The notes: generated by a model not told the origin, from the sequence alone. Shown: positions 1 to 9,751, numbered from the stretch's first letter. The stretch is DNA of 64,000 nucleotides from Hypomesus transpacificus (GCF_021917145.1 NW_025813737.1:62001-126000), one strand, 5' to 3'. Program-made: numbers and translations.

Positions 1-59
1 ACGCCTCCGGAGAGACTGGAGCCTTAATCCAGCGCCTTGGACCGTTCGGCCACGCTACC
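1..59 (-). tRNA. tRNA-Leu-AAG: tRNA-Leu(AAG), cut by window edge
   Basis: First 59 bases of a Leu gene; the 3' part lies outside the window. D loop reads GAACGG instead of GAGCGG. Confidence 0.9.
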
Positions 60-118
60 CCGTTGTCAACTGTTGGCCAGCCGAGCTCAAACCGAAGCTG
101 ATCGATCGTCCAGGAGCT

Positions 119-124
119 CACGTG
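119..124. promoter_or_regulatory. E-box CACGTG upstream of tRNA-Leu (representative)
   Basis: Palindromic CACGTG about 60 bp upstream of the Leu 5' end in most units. Some copies have AAGTG variants instead (for example near 724 and 1,325). Pol III genes are known MYC/MAX targets in vertebrates; a function here is inference. Confidence 0.4.
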
Positions 125-164
125 ACTATATCTAATGCCCGCAAGCAGTGGAATGACACCAGAT

Positions 165-168
165 AAAA
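165..168 (-). terminator. Pol III T4 terminator of tRNA-Gly (representative)
   Basis: TTTT on the minus strand about 21 bp beyond the Gly 3' end, present in nearly all long units. It is lost at 31,779-31,785 and 32,981-32,987, where the DNA reads AGATATAAC instead of AGATAAAAC. Confidence 0.75.
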
Positions 169-188
169 CACTTTTTTCTCAAGGTTCT

Positions 189-259
189 GCATTGGCCGGG
201 AATCGAACCCGGGTCAACTGCTTGGAAGGCAGCTATGCTTGCCACTATACCACCAATGC
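189..259 (-). tRNA. tRNA-Gly-TCC: tRNA-Gly(TCC)
   Basis: A 71-base gene on the minus strand that decodes GGA (and GGG by wobble). The acceptor stem GCATTGG pairs with CCAATGC, the A-box region reads GGTATAGTGGC, the anticodon loop is CTTCCAA in a GCTGC/GCAGT stem, and the B box is GGTTCGATTCC. CCA is not encoded, as is normal in eukaryotes. No intron is present. This is the canonical form shared by about 28 copies in the window; later entries state only differences. Confidence 0.97.
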
Positions 260-322
260 CCACGACATCCTCCATGATCGCACAGCTTTTCGAGCCACGG
301 TTCGATTTTTCACACCACCTAC

Positions 323-329
323 TGACGTC
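323..329. promoter_or_regulatory. CRE-like TGACGTC upstream of tRNA-Gly (representative)
   Basis: TGACGTC lies about 64-70 bp upstream of the Gly 5' end and recurs in the long units. It resembles an ATF/CREB site with one changed base. A regulatory role is inference from position and conservation. Confidence 0.35.
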
Positions 330-460
330 CAACTAGTAAGAGATTGCCAAAAACCTGGTTTATACTTCTGTCGAGTTTGGAACACTTGGCCTAATCCGGA
401 TGTGCTCGACCGTCACAAGAGACGAAATGCCTCTCACACTTTGTATTGTCTGGTGATGGA

Positions 461-480
461 GCCACTATACCTACGATGCC
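461..480 (-). other. A-box-like relic of a tRNA-Gly 5' end in each spacer
   Basis: Minus-strand sequence contains GGTATAGTGGC, identical to 11 bases of the A-box region of the neighbouring tRNA-Gly, preceded by GCATCGTA where the gene has GCATTGGT. No good anticodon arm follows, and only a weak B-box resemblance (GGTCGAGCAC) lies about 60 bases on. The motif recurs in every long and short unit. Confidence 0.45.
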
Positions 481-574
481 CCAAGAAAGCATCAACGATA
501 ACATGTCGAGCCATAATTCAACTTTAAAACCCACTTACTGACTTGAAAGCAACGAGACGGCGTTAGCACCCTAC

Positions 575-578
575 AAAA
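575..578 (-). terminator. Pol III T4 terminator of tRNA-Leu (representative)
   Basis: TTTT on the minus strand one base after the Leu 3' end. Some Leu copies keep only TTT (23,289; 23,891; 30,390; 35,212; 38,220; 39,423; 51,602), which should terminate poorly. Confidence 0.75.
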
Positions 579-579
579 C

Positions 580-661
580 TGGCAGCGGTGGGATTCGAAC
601 CCACGCCTCTGGAGAGACTGGAGCCTTAATCCAGCGCCTTGGACAGCTCGGCCACGCTACC
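580..661 (-). tRNA. tRNA-Leu-AAG: tRNA-Leu(AAG), D-loop variant
   Basis: An 82-base class II tRNA on the minus strand with a long variable arm. The acceptor stem is GGTAGCG/CGCTGCC with discriminator A. The anticodon loop TTAAGGC sits in a CTGGA/TCCAG stem, and the B box is GGTTCGAATCC. It decodes CUU, and CUC after A34-to-inosine editing. In this copy G18 is T, weakening the D-loop/T-loop contact. Later Leu entries give only differences. Confidence 0.9.
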
Positions 662-790
662 CCGTTGTCAGCTGTTGGCCAGCCGAGCTCAAACCGAAGC
701 TGATCGATCGTCCAGGAGCTTAAGTGACTATATCTAATGCCCGCAAGCAGTGGAATGACCCCAGATAAAACACATCTTTCTCAAGGTTCT

Positions 791-861
791 GCATTGGCCG
801 GGAATCGAACCCGGGTCAACTGCTTGGAAGGCAGCTATGCTTGCCACTATACCAGCAATGC
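791..861 (-). tRNA. tRNA-Gly-TCC: tRNA-Gly(TCC), acceptor variant
   Basis: Acceptor base 7 is C instead of G, which breaks the last acceptor pair. Confidence 0.88.
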
Positions 862-1181
862 CCACAACATCCTCCATGATCGCACAGCTTTTCGAGCCAC
901 GGTTCGATTTTTCACACCACCTACTGACGTCCAACTAGTAAGAGTTTGCCATAAACCTGGTTTATACTTCTGTCGAGTTTGGAACACTTGGCCTAATCCG
1001 GATGTGCTCGACCGTCACAAGAGACGAAATGCCTCTCACACTTTGTATTGTCTGGTGATGGAGCCACTATACCTACGATGCCCCAAGAAAGCATCAACGA
1101 CAACATGTCGAGCCATAATTCAACTTTAAAACCCACTTACTGACTTGAAAGCAACGAGACGGCGTTAGCACCCTACAAAAC

Positions 1182-1263
1182 TGGCAGCGGTGGGATTCGA
1201 ACCCACGCCTCTGGAGAGACTGGAGCCTTCATCCAGCGCCTTGGACAGCTCGGCCACGCTACC
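1182..1263 (-). tRNA. tRNA-Leu-AAG: tRNA-Leu(AAG), U33 replaced by G
   Basis: The anticodon loop is TGAAGGC, so the near-universal U33 before the anticodon is G. G18 is also T. Probably non-functional in decoding. Confidence 0.8.
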
Positions 1264-1392
1264 CCGTTGTCAGCTGTTGGCCAGCCGAGCTCAAACCGAA
1301 GCTGATCGATCGTCCAGGAGCTCAAGTGACTATATCTAATGCCCGCAAGCAGTGGAATGACCCCAGATAAAACACATCTTTCTCAAGGTTCT

Positions 1393-1463
1393 GCATTGGC
1401 CGGGAATCGAACCCGGGTCAACTGCTTGGAAGGCAGCTATGCTTGCCACTATACCAGCAATGC
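1393..1463 (-). tRNA. tRNA-Gly-TCC: tRNA-Gly(TCC), acceptor variant
   Basis: Same G7-to-C change as the copy at 791. Confidence 0.88.
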
Positions 1464-1783
1464 CCACAACATCCTCCATGATCGCACAGCTTTTCGAGCC
1501 ACGGTTCGATTTTTCACACCACCTACTGACGTCCAACTAGTAAGAGTTTGCCATAAACCTGGTTTATACTTCTGTCGAGTTTGGAACACTTGGCCTAATC
1601 CGGATGTGCTCGACCGTCACAAGAGACGAAATGCCTCTCACACTTTGTATTGTCTGGTGATGGTGCCACTATACCTACGATGCCCCAAGAAAGCATCAAC
1701 GACAACATGTCGAGCCACAGTTCACCTTTCAAACCCACTTACTGACTTGAAAGCAACGAGACGGCGTTAGCACCCTACAAAAC

Positions 1784-1865
1784 TGGCAGGGGTGGGATTT
1801 GAACCCACGCCTCCGGAGAGACTGGAGCCTAAATCCAGCGCCTTGGACGGCTCGGCCACGCTACC
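1784..1865 (-). tRNA. tRNA-Leu-TAG: tRNA-Leu(TAG), acceptor mismatch
   Basis: Loop TTTAGGC decodes CUA. The acceptor 3' strand is CCCTGCC, giving a C-C mismatch; the T loop is TTCAAAT and G18 is C. Confidence 0.83.
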
Positions 1866-1993
1866 CCGTTGTCAACTGTTGGCCAGCCGAGCTCCAACCG
1901 AAGCTGATCGATCGTCCAGGAGCTCACGTGACTAGTCTAATGCCCGCAAGCAGTGGAATGACACCAGATAAAACACATCTTTCTCAAGGTCCG

Positions 1994-2064
1994 GCATTGG
2001 CCGGGAATCGAACCCGGGTCAACTGCTTGGAAGGCAGCTATGCTTGCCACTATACCACCAATGC
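1994..2064 (-). tRNA. tRNA-Gly-TCC: tRNA-Gly(TCC)
   Basis: Canonical gene; the 3' flank reads CCG in place of TCT. Confidence 0.96.
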
Positions 2065-2384
2065 CCACGACATCCTCCATGATCGCACAGCATTTCGAGC
2101 CACGGTTCGACTTTTCACACCACCTACTGACGTCCAACTAGTAATTGATTGCCCTAAAACTGGTTTATACTTCTGTCGAGTTTGGAACACTTGGCCTAAT
2201 CCGGATGTGCTCGACCGTCACAAGAGACGAAATGCCTCTCACACTTTGTATTGTCTGGTGATGGAGCCACTATACCTACGATGCCCCAAGAAAGCATCAA
2301 CGACAACATGTCGAGCCACAGTTCACCTTTAAAACCCACTTACTGACTTGAAAGCAACGAGACGGCATTAGCACCCTACAAAAG

Positions 2385-2466
2385 TGGCAGCAGTCGGATT
2401 CGAACCCACGCCTCCGGAGAGACTGGAGCCTAAATCCAGCGCCTTGGACCGCTCGGCCACGCTACC
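2385..2466 (-). tRNA. tRNA-Leu-TAG: tRNA-Leu(TAG), T-stem mismatch class
   Basis: The T stem is GTGGG/CCGAC with a G-G mismatch at 51-63, and G7-U66 wobbles. This defines the commonest defective Leu class in the array. Confidence 0.82.
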
Positions 2467-2772
2467 CCGTTGTCAGCTGTTGGCCACCCGAGCTTCTCCC
2501 AAAACTGATCGATACTGAACTAGTAACAGATTGCCCTAAACCTGGTTTATACTTCTGTCGAGTTTGGAACACTTGGCCTACTCCGGATGTGTTCGACCGT
2601 CACAAGAGACGAAATGCCTCTTCACGGTTTGTATTGTCTGGTGATGGAGCAACTATACCTACGATCCCCCAAGAAAGCATAAACGACAACACAACACGTC
2701 GAGCCACAGTTCACCTTTCAAACCCACTTACTGACGTGAAAGCAATGAGACGCCGTTAGCACCCTACAAAAG

Positions 2773-2854
2773 TGGCAGCGGTGGGATTCGAACCCACGCC
2801 TCCGGAGAGACTGGAGCCTTAATCCAGCGCCTTGGACCGCTCGGCCACGCTACC
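2773..2854 (-). tRNA. tRNA-Leu-AAG: tRNA-Leu(AAG)
   Basis: Canonical AAG gene with fully paired stems and a T4 terminator. Confidence 0.97.
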
Positions 2855-2983
2855 CCGTTGTCAGCTGTTGGCCAGCCGAGCTCGTACCGAAGCTGATCGA
2901 TCGTCCAGGAGCTCACGTGACTATATCTAATGCCCGCAAGCAGTGGAATGACACCAGATAAAACACATTTTTCTCAAGGTTCT

Positions 2984-3054
2984 GCATTGGCCGGGAATCG
3001 AACCCGGGTCAACTGCTTGGAAGGCAGCTATGCTTGTCACTATACCACCAATGC
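2984..3054 (-). tRNA. tRNA-Gly-TCC: tRNA-Gly(TCC), D-loop variant
   Basis: The D-loop GG pair is GA, which weakens the D-loop/T-loop contact. Confidence 0.88.
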
Positions 3055-3374
3055 CCACAACATCCTCCATGATCGCACAGCTTTTCGAGCCACGGTTCGA
3101 TTTTTCACACCACCTACTGACGTCCAACTAGTAAGAGATTGCCATAAACCTGGTTTATACTTCTGTCGAGTTTGGAACACTTGGCCTAATCCGGATGTGC
3201 TCGACCGTCACAAGAGCCGAAATGCCTCTCACACTTTGTATTGTCTGGTGATGGAGCCACTATACCTACGATGCCCCAAGAAAGCATCAACGACAACATG
3301 TCGAGCCATAATTCAACTTTAAAACCCACTTACTGACTTGAAAGCAACGAGACGGCATTATCACCCTAAAAAAA

Positions 3375-3456
3375 TGGCAGCAGTCGGATTCTAACCCACG
3401 CCTCCGGAGAGACTGGAGCCTAAATCCAGCGCCTTGGACGGCTCGGCCACGCTACC
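3375..3456 (-). tRNA. tRNA-Leu-TAG: tRNA-Leu(TAG), degenerate
   Basis: T-stem G-G mismatch, T loop TTAGAAT (C56 lost) and G18 changed. Likely a pseudogene, though a T7 terminator remains. Confidence 0.7.
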
Positions 3457-3767
3457 CCGTTGTCAGCTGTTGGCCACCCGAGCTTCTCCCAAAACTGATC
3501 GATACTGAACTAGTAACAGATTGCCCTAAACCTGGTTTATACTTCTGTCGAGTTTGGAACACTTGGCCTACTCCGGATGTGTTCGACCGTCACAAGAGAC
3601 GAAATGCCTCTTCACGGTTTGTATTGTCTGGTGATGGAGCCACTATACCTACGATGCCCCAAGAAAGCATCAACGACAACACAACACAACACGTCGAGCC
3701 ACAGTTCACCTTTCAAACCCACTTACTGACGTGAAAGCAATGAGACGCCGTTAGCACCCTACAAAAG

Positions 3768-3849
3768 TAGCAGCGGTGGGATTCGAACCCACGCCTCCGG
3801 AGAGACTGGAGCCTTAATCCAGTGACTTGGACCACTCGGCCACGCTACC
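3768..3849 (-). tRNA. tRNA-Leu-AAG: tRNA-Leu(AAG), variant
   Basis: G1-U72 wobble in the acceptor stem and two D-stem changes. Confidence 0.85.
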
Positions 3850-3978
3850 CCGTTGTCAACTGTTGGCCAGCCGAGCTCGAACCGAAGCTGATCGATCGTC
3901 CAGGAGCTCACGTGACTATATCTAATGCCCGCAAGCAGTGGAATGACACCAGATAAAACACATTTTTCTCAAGGTTCT

Positions 3979-4049
3979 GCATTGGCCGGGAATCGAACCC
4001 GGGTCAACTGCTTGGAAGGCAGCTATGCTTGCCACTATACCACCAATGC
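3979..4049 (-). tRNA. tRNA-Gly-TCC: tRNA-Gly(TCC)
   Basis: Canonical gene with T4 terminator. Confidence 0.97.
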
Positions 4050-4369
4050 CCACGACATCCTCCATGATCGCACAGCTTTTCGAGCCACGGTTCGATTTTT
4101 CACACCACCTACTGACGTCCAACTAGTAAGAGATTGCCAAAAACCTGGTTTATACTTCTGTCGAGTTTGGAACACTTGGCCTAATCCGGATGTGCTCGAC
4201 CGTCACAAGAGCCGAAATGCCTCTCACACTTTGTATTGTCTGGTGATGGAGCCACTATACCTACGATGCCCCAAGAAAGCATCAACGACAACATGTCGAG
4301 CCATAATTCAACTTTAAAACCCACTTACTGACTTGAAAGAAACGAGACGGCGTTAGCACCCTACAAAAG

Positions 4370-4451
4370 TGGCAGCGGTGGGATTCGAACCCATGCCTCC
4401 GGAGAGACTGGAGCCTAAATCCAGCACCTTGGACCGCTCGGCCACGCTACC
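4370..4451 (-). tRNA. tRNA-Leu-TAG: tRNA-Leu(TAG)
   Basis: Well-paired TAG gene except for an A-C outer T-stem pair. Confidence 0.91.
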
Positions 4452-4579
4452 CCGTTGTCAACTGTTGGCCAGCCGAGCTCCAACCGAAGCTGATCGATCG
4501 TCCAGGAGCTCACGTGACTAGTCTAATGCCCGCAAGCAGTGGAATGACACCAGATAAAACACATCTTTCTCAAGGTTCT

Positions 4580-4650
4580 GCATTGGCCGGGAATCGAACC
4601 CGGGTCAACTGCTTGGAAGGCAGCTATGCTTGCCACTATACCACCAATGC
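4580..4650 (-). tRNA. tRNA-Gly-TCC: tRNA-Gly(TCC)
   Basis: Canonical gene. Confidence 0.97.
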
Positions 4651-4970
4651 CCACAACATCCTCCATGATCGCACAGCTTTTCGAGCCACGGTTCGATTTT
4701 TCACACCACCTACTGACGTCCAACTAGTAAGAGTTTGCCATAAACCTGGTTTATACTTCTGTCGAGTTTGGAACACTTGGCCTAATCCGGATGTGCTCGA
4801 CCGTCAGAAGAGACGAAATGCCTCTCACACTTTGTATTGTCTGGTGATGGAGCCACTATACCTACGATGCCCCAAGAAAGCATCAACGACAACATGTCGA
4901 GCCATAATTCAACTTTCAAACCCACTTACTGACTTGAAAGCAAGGAGACGGCATTATCACCCTACAAAAG

Positions 4971-5052
4971 TGGCAGCAGTCGGATTCGAACCCACGCCTC
5001 CGGAGAGACTGGAGCCTAAATCCAGCGCCTTGGACGGCTCGGCCACGCTACC
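4971..5052 (-). tRNA. tRNA-Leu-TAG: tRNA-Leu(TAG), T-stem mismatch class
   Basis: T-stem G-G mismatch plus G18 to C. Confidence 0.8.
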
Positions 5053-5362
5053 CCGTTGTCAGCTGTTGGCCACCCGAGCTTCTCCCAAAACTGATCGATA
5101 CTGAACTAGTAACAGATTGCCCTAAATCTGGTTTATACTTCTGTCGAGTTTGGAACACTTGCCTACTCCGGATGTGTTCGACCGTCACAAGAGACGAAAT
5201 GCCTCTTCACGGCTTGTATTGTCTGGTGATGGAGCCACTATACCTACGATGCCCCAAGAAAGCATCAACGACAACACAACACAACACGTCGAGCCACAGT
5301 TCACCTTTCAAACCCACTTACTGACGTGAAAGCAATGAGACGCTGTTAGCACCCTACAAAAG

Positions 5363-5444
5363 TGGCAGCGGTGGGATTCGAACCCACGCCTCCGGAGAGA
5401 CTGGAGCCTTAATCCAGCGCCTTGGACCGTTCGGCCACGCTACC
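5363..5444 (-). tRNA. tRNA-Leu-AAG: tRNA-Leu(AAG)
   Basis: Well paired; D loop GAACGG. Confidence 0.94.
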
Positions 5445-5573
5445 CCGTTGTCAACTGTTGGCCAGCCGAGCTCAAACCGAAGCTGATCGATCGTCCAGGA
5501 GCTCACGTGACTATATCTAATGCCCGCAAGCAGTGGAATGACACCAGATAAAACACATTTTTCTCAAGGTTCT

Positions 5574-5644
5574 GCATTGGCCGGGAATCGAACCCGGGTC
5601 AACTGCTTGGAAGGCAGCTATGCTTGCCACTATACCACCAATGC
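5574..5644 (-). tRNA. tRNA-Gly-TCC: tRNA-Gly(TCC)
   Basis: Canonical gene. Confidence 0.97.
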
Positions 5645-5964
5645 CCACGACATCCTCCATGATCGCACAGCTTTTCGAGCCACGGTTCGATTTTTCACAC
5701 CACCTACTGACGTCCAACTAGTAAGAGATTGCCAAAAACCTGGTTTATACTTCTGTCGAGTTTGGAACACTTGGCCTAATCCGGATGTGCTCGACCGTCA
5801 CAAGAGACGAAATGCCTCTCACACTTTGTATTGTCTGGTGATGGAGCCACTATACCTACGATGCCCCAAGAAAGCATCAACGACAACATGTCGAGCCATA
5901 ATTCAACTTTCAAACCCACTTACTGACTTGAAAGCAACGAGACGGTGTTAGCACCCTACAAAAC

Positions 5965-6046
5965 TGGCAGCGGTGGGATTCGAACCCACGCCTCTGGAGA
6001 GACTGGAGCCTTAATCCAGCGCCTTGGACAGCTCGGCCACGCTACC
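5965..6046 (-). tRNA. tRNA-Leu-AAG: tRNA-Leu(AAG), D-loop variant
   Basis: G18 is T. Confidence 0.9.
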
Positions 6047-6175
6047 CCGTTGTCAGCTGTTGGCCAGCCGAGCTCAAACCGAAGCTGATCGATCGTCCAG
6101 GAGCTTAAGTGACTATATCTAATGCCCGCAAGCAGTGGAATGACCCCAGATAAAACACATCTTTCTCAAGGTTCT

Positions 6176-6246
6176 GCATTGGCCGGGAATCGAACCCGGG
6201 TCAACTGCTTGGAAGGCAGCTATGCTTGCCACTATACCAGCAATGC
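6176..6246 (-). tRNA. tRNA-Gly-TCC: tRNA-Gly(TCC), acceptor variant
   Basis: G7-to-C acceptor change. Confidence 0.88.
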
Positions 6247-6566
6247 CCACAACATCCTCCATGATCGCACAGCATTTCGAGCCACGGTTCGACTTTTCAC
6301 ACCACCTACTGACGTCCAACTAGTAATTGATTGCCCTAAAACTGGTTTATACTTCTGTCGAGTTTGGAACACTTGGCCTAATCCGGATGTGCTCGACCGT
6401 CACAAGAGACGAAATGCCTCTCACACTTTGTATTGTCTGGTGATGGAGCCACTATACCTACGATGCCCCAAGAAAGCATCAACGACAACATGTCGAGCCA
6501 CAGTTCACCTTTAAAACCCACTTACTGACTTGAAAGCAACGAGACGGCATTAGCACCCTACAAAAG

Positions 6567-6648
6567 TGGCAGCAGTCGGATTCGAACCCACGCCTCCGGA
6601 GAGACTGGAGCCTAAATCCAGCGCCTTGGACCGCTCGGCCACGCTACC
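6567..6648 (-). tRNA. tRNA-Leu-TAG: tRNA-Leu(TAG), T-stem mismatch class
   Basis: T-stem G-G mismatch. Confidence 0.82.
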
Positions 6649-6958
6649 CCGTTGTCAGCTGTTGGCCACCCGAGCTTCTCCCAAAACTGATCGATACTGA
6701 ACTAGTAACAGATTGCCCTAAACCTGGTTTATACTTCTGTCGAGTTTGGAACACTGGCCTACTCCGGATGTGTTCGACCGTCACAAGAGACGAAATGCCT
6801 CTTCACGGTTTGTATTGTCTGGTGATGGAGCCACTATACCTACGATGCCCCAAGAAAGCATCAACGACAACACAACACAACACGTCGAGCCACAGTTCAC
6901 CTTTCAAACCCACTTACTGACGTGAAAGCAATGAGACGCCGTTAGCACCCTACAAAAG

Positions 6959-7040
6959 TAGCAGCGGTGGGATTCGAACCCACGCCTCCGGAGAGACTGG
7001 AGCCTTAATCCAGTGCCTTGGACCACTCGGCCACGCTACC
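6959..7040 (-). tRNA. tRNA-Leu-AAG: tRNA-Leu(AAG), G1-U72
   Basis: Acceptor G1-U72 wobble; D loop GAGTGG keeps both conserved Gs. Confidence 0.92.
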
Positions 7041-7169
7041 CCGTTGTCAACTGTTGGCCAGCCGAGCTCGAACCGAAGCTGATCGATCGTCCAGGAGCTC
7101 ACGTGACTATATCTAATGCCCGCAAGCAGTGGAATGACACCAGATAAAACACATTTTTCTCAAGGTTCT

Positions 7170-7240
7170 GCATTGGCCGGGAATCGAACCCGGGTCAACT
7201 GCTTGGAAGGCAGCTATGCTTGCCACTATACCACCAATGC
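7170..7240 (-). tRNA. tRNA-Gly-TCC: tRNA-Gly(TCC)
   Basis: Canonical; first copy of the 1,980-bp repeat. Confidence 0.97.
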
Positions 7241-7560
7241 CCACGACATCCTCCATGATCGCACAGCTTTTCGAGCCACGGTTCGATTTTTCACACCACC
7301 TACTGACGTCCAACTAGTAAGAGATTGCCAAAAACCTGGTTTATACTTCTGTCGAGTTTGGAACACTTGGCCTAATCCGGATGTGCTCGACCGTCACAAG
7401 AGACGAAATGCCTCTCACACTTTGTATTGTCTGGTGATGGAGCCACTATACCTACGATGCCCCAAGAAAGCATCAACGACAACATGTCGAGCCATAATTC
7501 AACTTTCAAACCCACTTACTGACTTGAAAGCAACGAGACGGCGTTAGCACCCTACAAAAC

Positions 7561-7642
7561 TGGCAGCGGTGGGATTCGAACCCACGCCTCTGGAGAGACT
7601 GGAGCCTTAATCCAGCGCCTTGGACAGCTCGGCCACGCTACC
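7561..7642 (-). tRNA. tRNA-Leu-AAG: tRNA-Leu(AAG), D-loop variant
   Basis: G18 is T. Confidence 0.9.
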
Positions 7643-7771
7643 CCGTTGTCAGCTGTTGGCCAGCCGAGCTCAAACCGAAGCTGATCGATCGTCCAGGAGC
7701 TTAAGTGACTATATCTAATGCCCGCAAGCAGTGGAATGACCCCAGATAAAACACATCTTTCTCAAGGTTCT

Positions 7772-7842
7772 GCATTGGCCGGGAATCGAACCCGGGTCTA
7801 CTGCTTGGAAGGCAGCTATGCTTGCCACTATACCAGCAATGC
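7772..7842 (-). tRNA. tRNA-Gly-TCC: tRNA-Gly(TCC), variant
   Basis: G7-to-C acceptor change plus a private T-to-A change just after the anticodon stem. Confidence 0.85.
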
Positions 7843-8162
7843 CCACAACATCCTCCATGATCGTACAGCATTTCGAGCCACGGTTCGACTTTTCACACCA
7901 CCTACTGACGTCCAACTAGTAATTGATTGCCCTAAAACTGGTTTATACTTCTGTCGAGTTTGGAACACTTGGCCTAATCAGGATGTGCTCGACCGTCACA
8001 AGAGACGAAATGCCTCTCACACTTTGTATTGTCTGGTGATGGAGCCACTATACCTACGATGCCCCAAGAAAGCATCAACGACAACATGTCGAGCCACAGT
8101 TCACCTTTAAAACCCACTTACTGACTTGAAAGCAACGAGACGGCATTAGCACCCTACAAAAG

Positions 8163-8244
8163 TGGCAGCAGTCGGATTCGAACCCACGCCTCCGGAGAGA
8201 CTGGAGCCTAAATCCAGCGCCTTGGACCGCTCGGCCACGCTACC
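8163..8244 (-). tRNA. tRNA-Leu-TAG: tRNA-Leu(TAG), T-stem mismatch class
   Basis: T-stem G-G mismatch. Confidence 0.82.
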
Positions 8245-8545
8245 CCGTTGTCAGCTGTTGGCCACCCGAGCTTCTCCCAAAACTGATCGATACTGAACTA
8301 GTAACAGATTGCCCTAAACCTGGTTTATACTTCTGTCGAGTTTGGAACACTTGGCCTACTCCGGATGTGTTCGACCGTCACAAGAGACGAAATGCCTCTT
8401 CACGGTTTGTATTGTCTGGTGATGGAGCAACTATACCTACGATCCCCCAAGAAAGCATCAACGACAACATGTCGAGCCACAGTTCACCTTTAAAACCCAC
8501 TTACTGACTTGAAAGCAACGAGACGGCATTAGCACCCTACAAAAG

Positions 8546-8627
8546 TGGCAGCAGTCGGATTCGAACCCACGCCTCCGGAGAGACTGGAGCCTAAATCCAG
8601 CGCCTTGGACCGCTCGGCCACGCTACC
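8546..8627 (-). tRNA. tRNA-Leu-TAG: tRNA-Leu(TAG), T-stem mismatch class
   Basis: T-stem G-G mismatch; short unit without a Gly gene. Confidence 0.82.
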
Positions 8628-8938
8628 CCGTTGTCAGCTGTTGGCCACCCGAGCTTCTCCCAAAACTGATCGATACTGAACTAGTAACAGATTGCCCTAA
8701 ACCTGGTTTATACTTCTGTCGAGTTTGGAACACTTGGCCTACTCCGGATGTGTTCGACCGTCACAAGAGACGAAATGCCTCTTCACGGTTTGTATTGTCT
8801 GGTGATGGAGCCACTATACCTACGATGCCCCAAGAAAGCATCAACGACAACACAACACAACACGTCGAGCCACAGTTCACCTTTCAAACCCACTTACTGA
8901 CGTGAAAGCAATGAGACGCCGTTAGCACCCTACAAAAG

Positions 8939-9020
8939 TAGCAGCGGTGGGATTCGAACCCACGCCTCCGGAGAGACTGGAGCCTTAATCCAGTGCCTTG
9001 GACCACTCGGCCACGCTACC
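8939..9020 (-). tRNA. tRNA-Leu-AAG: tRNA-Leu(AAG), G1-U72
   Basis: Copy of the gene at 6,959. Confidence 0.92.
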
Positions 9021-9149
9021 CCGTTGTCAACTGTTGGCCAGCCGAGCTCGAACCGAAGCTGATCGATCGTCCAGGAGCTCACGTGACTATATCTAATGCC
9101 CGCAAGCAGTGGAATGACACCAGATAAAACACATTTTTCTCAAGGTTCT

Positions 9150-9220
9150 GCATTGGCCGGGAATCGAACCCGGGTCAACTGCTTGGAAGGCAGCTATGCT
9201 TGCCACTATACCACCAATGC
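9150..9220 (-). tRNA. tRNA-Gly-TCC: tRNA-Gly(TCC)
   Basis: Canonical; second copy of the 1,980-bp repeat. Confidence 0.97.
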
Positions 9221-9540
9221 CCACGACATCCTCCATGATCGCACAGCTTTTCGAGCCACGGTTCGATTTTTCACACCACCTACTGACGTCCAACTAGTAA
9301 GAGATTGCCAAAAACCTGGTTTATACTTCTGTCGAGTTTGGAACACTTGGCCTAATCCGGATGTGCTCGACCGTCACAAGAGACGAAATGCCTCTCACAC
9401 TTTGTATTGTCTGGTGATGGAGCCACTATACCTACGATGCCCCAAGAAAGCATCAACGACAACATGTCGAGCCATAATTCAACTTTCAAACCCACTTACT
9501 GACTTGAAAGCAACGAGACGGCGTTAGCACCCTACAAAAC

Positions 9541-9622
9541 TGGCAGCGGTGGGATTCGAACCCACGCCTCTGGAGAGACTGGAGCCTTAATCCAGCGCCT
9601 TGGACAGCTCGGCCACGCTACC
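9541..9622 (-). tRNA. tRNA-Leu-AAG: tRNA-Leu(AAG), D-loop variant
   Basis: G18 is T. Confidence 0.9.
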
Positions 9623-9751
9623 CCGTTGTCAGCTGTTGGCCAGCCGAGCTCAAACCGAAGCTGATCGATCGTCCAGGAGCTTAAGTGACTATATCTAATG
9701 CCCGCAAGCAGTGGAATGACCCCAGATAAAACACATCTTTCTCAAGGTTCT

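Larger units (their letters stand above)
260..579. other. representative Gly-to-Leu spacer (no protein gene)
   Basis: Described once for all long units. It is about 320 bp long and lies upstream of the Gly gene in minus sense. It contains TGACGTC at 323-329, an A-box-like relic at 461-480 and the T4 terminator of the Leu gene at 575-578. Open frames crossing it keep the same reading only because the DNA repeats are near-identical; I see no sign of protein-level selection. Confidence 0.7.

Noticed and set aside
298-312. Plus-strand GGTTCGATTTTT resembling a B box with a terminator
   Set aside because: No A box or cloverleaf upstream on that strand; kept only as a chance resemblance.
132-332. 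Recurrent minus-strand 66-residue open frame (MDVSRWCEK...)
   Set aside because: It translates the tRNA-Gly gene and its flanks; no sign of a protein.
135-527. Recurrent plus-strand open frames of 130-196 residues (MPASSGMTPDK...) in every unit
   Set aside because: They run antisense across tRNA-Gly and through spacer; their conservation follows DNA repeat identity and changes fall without regard to codon position.
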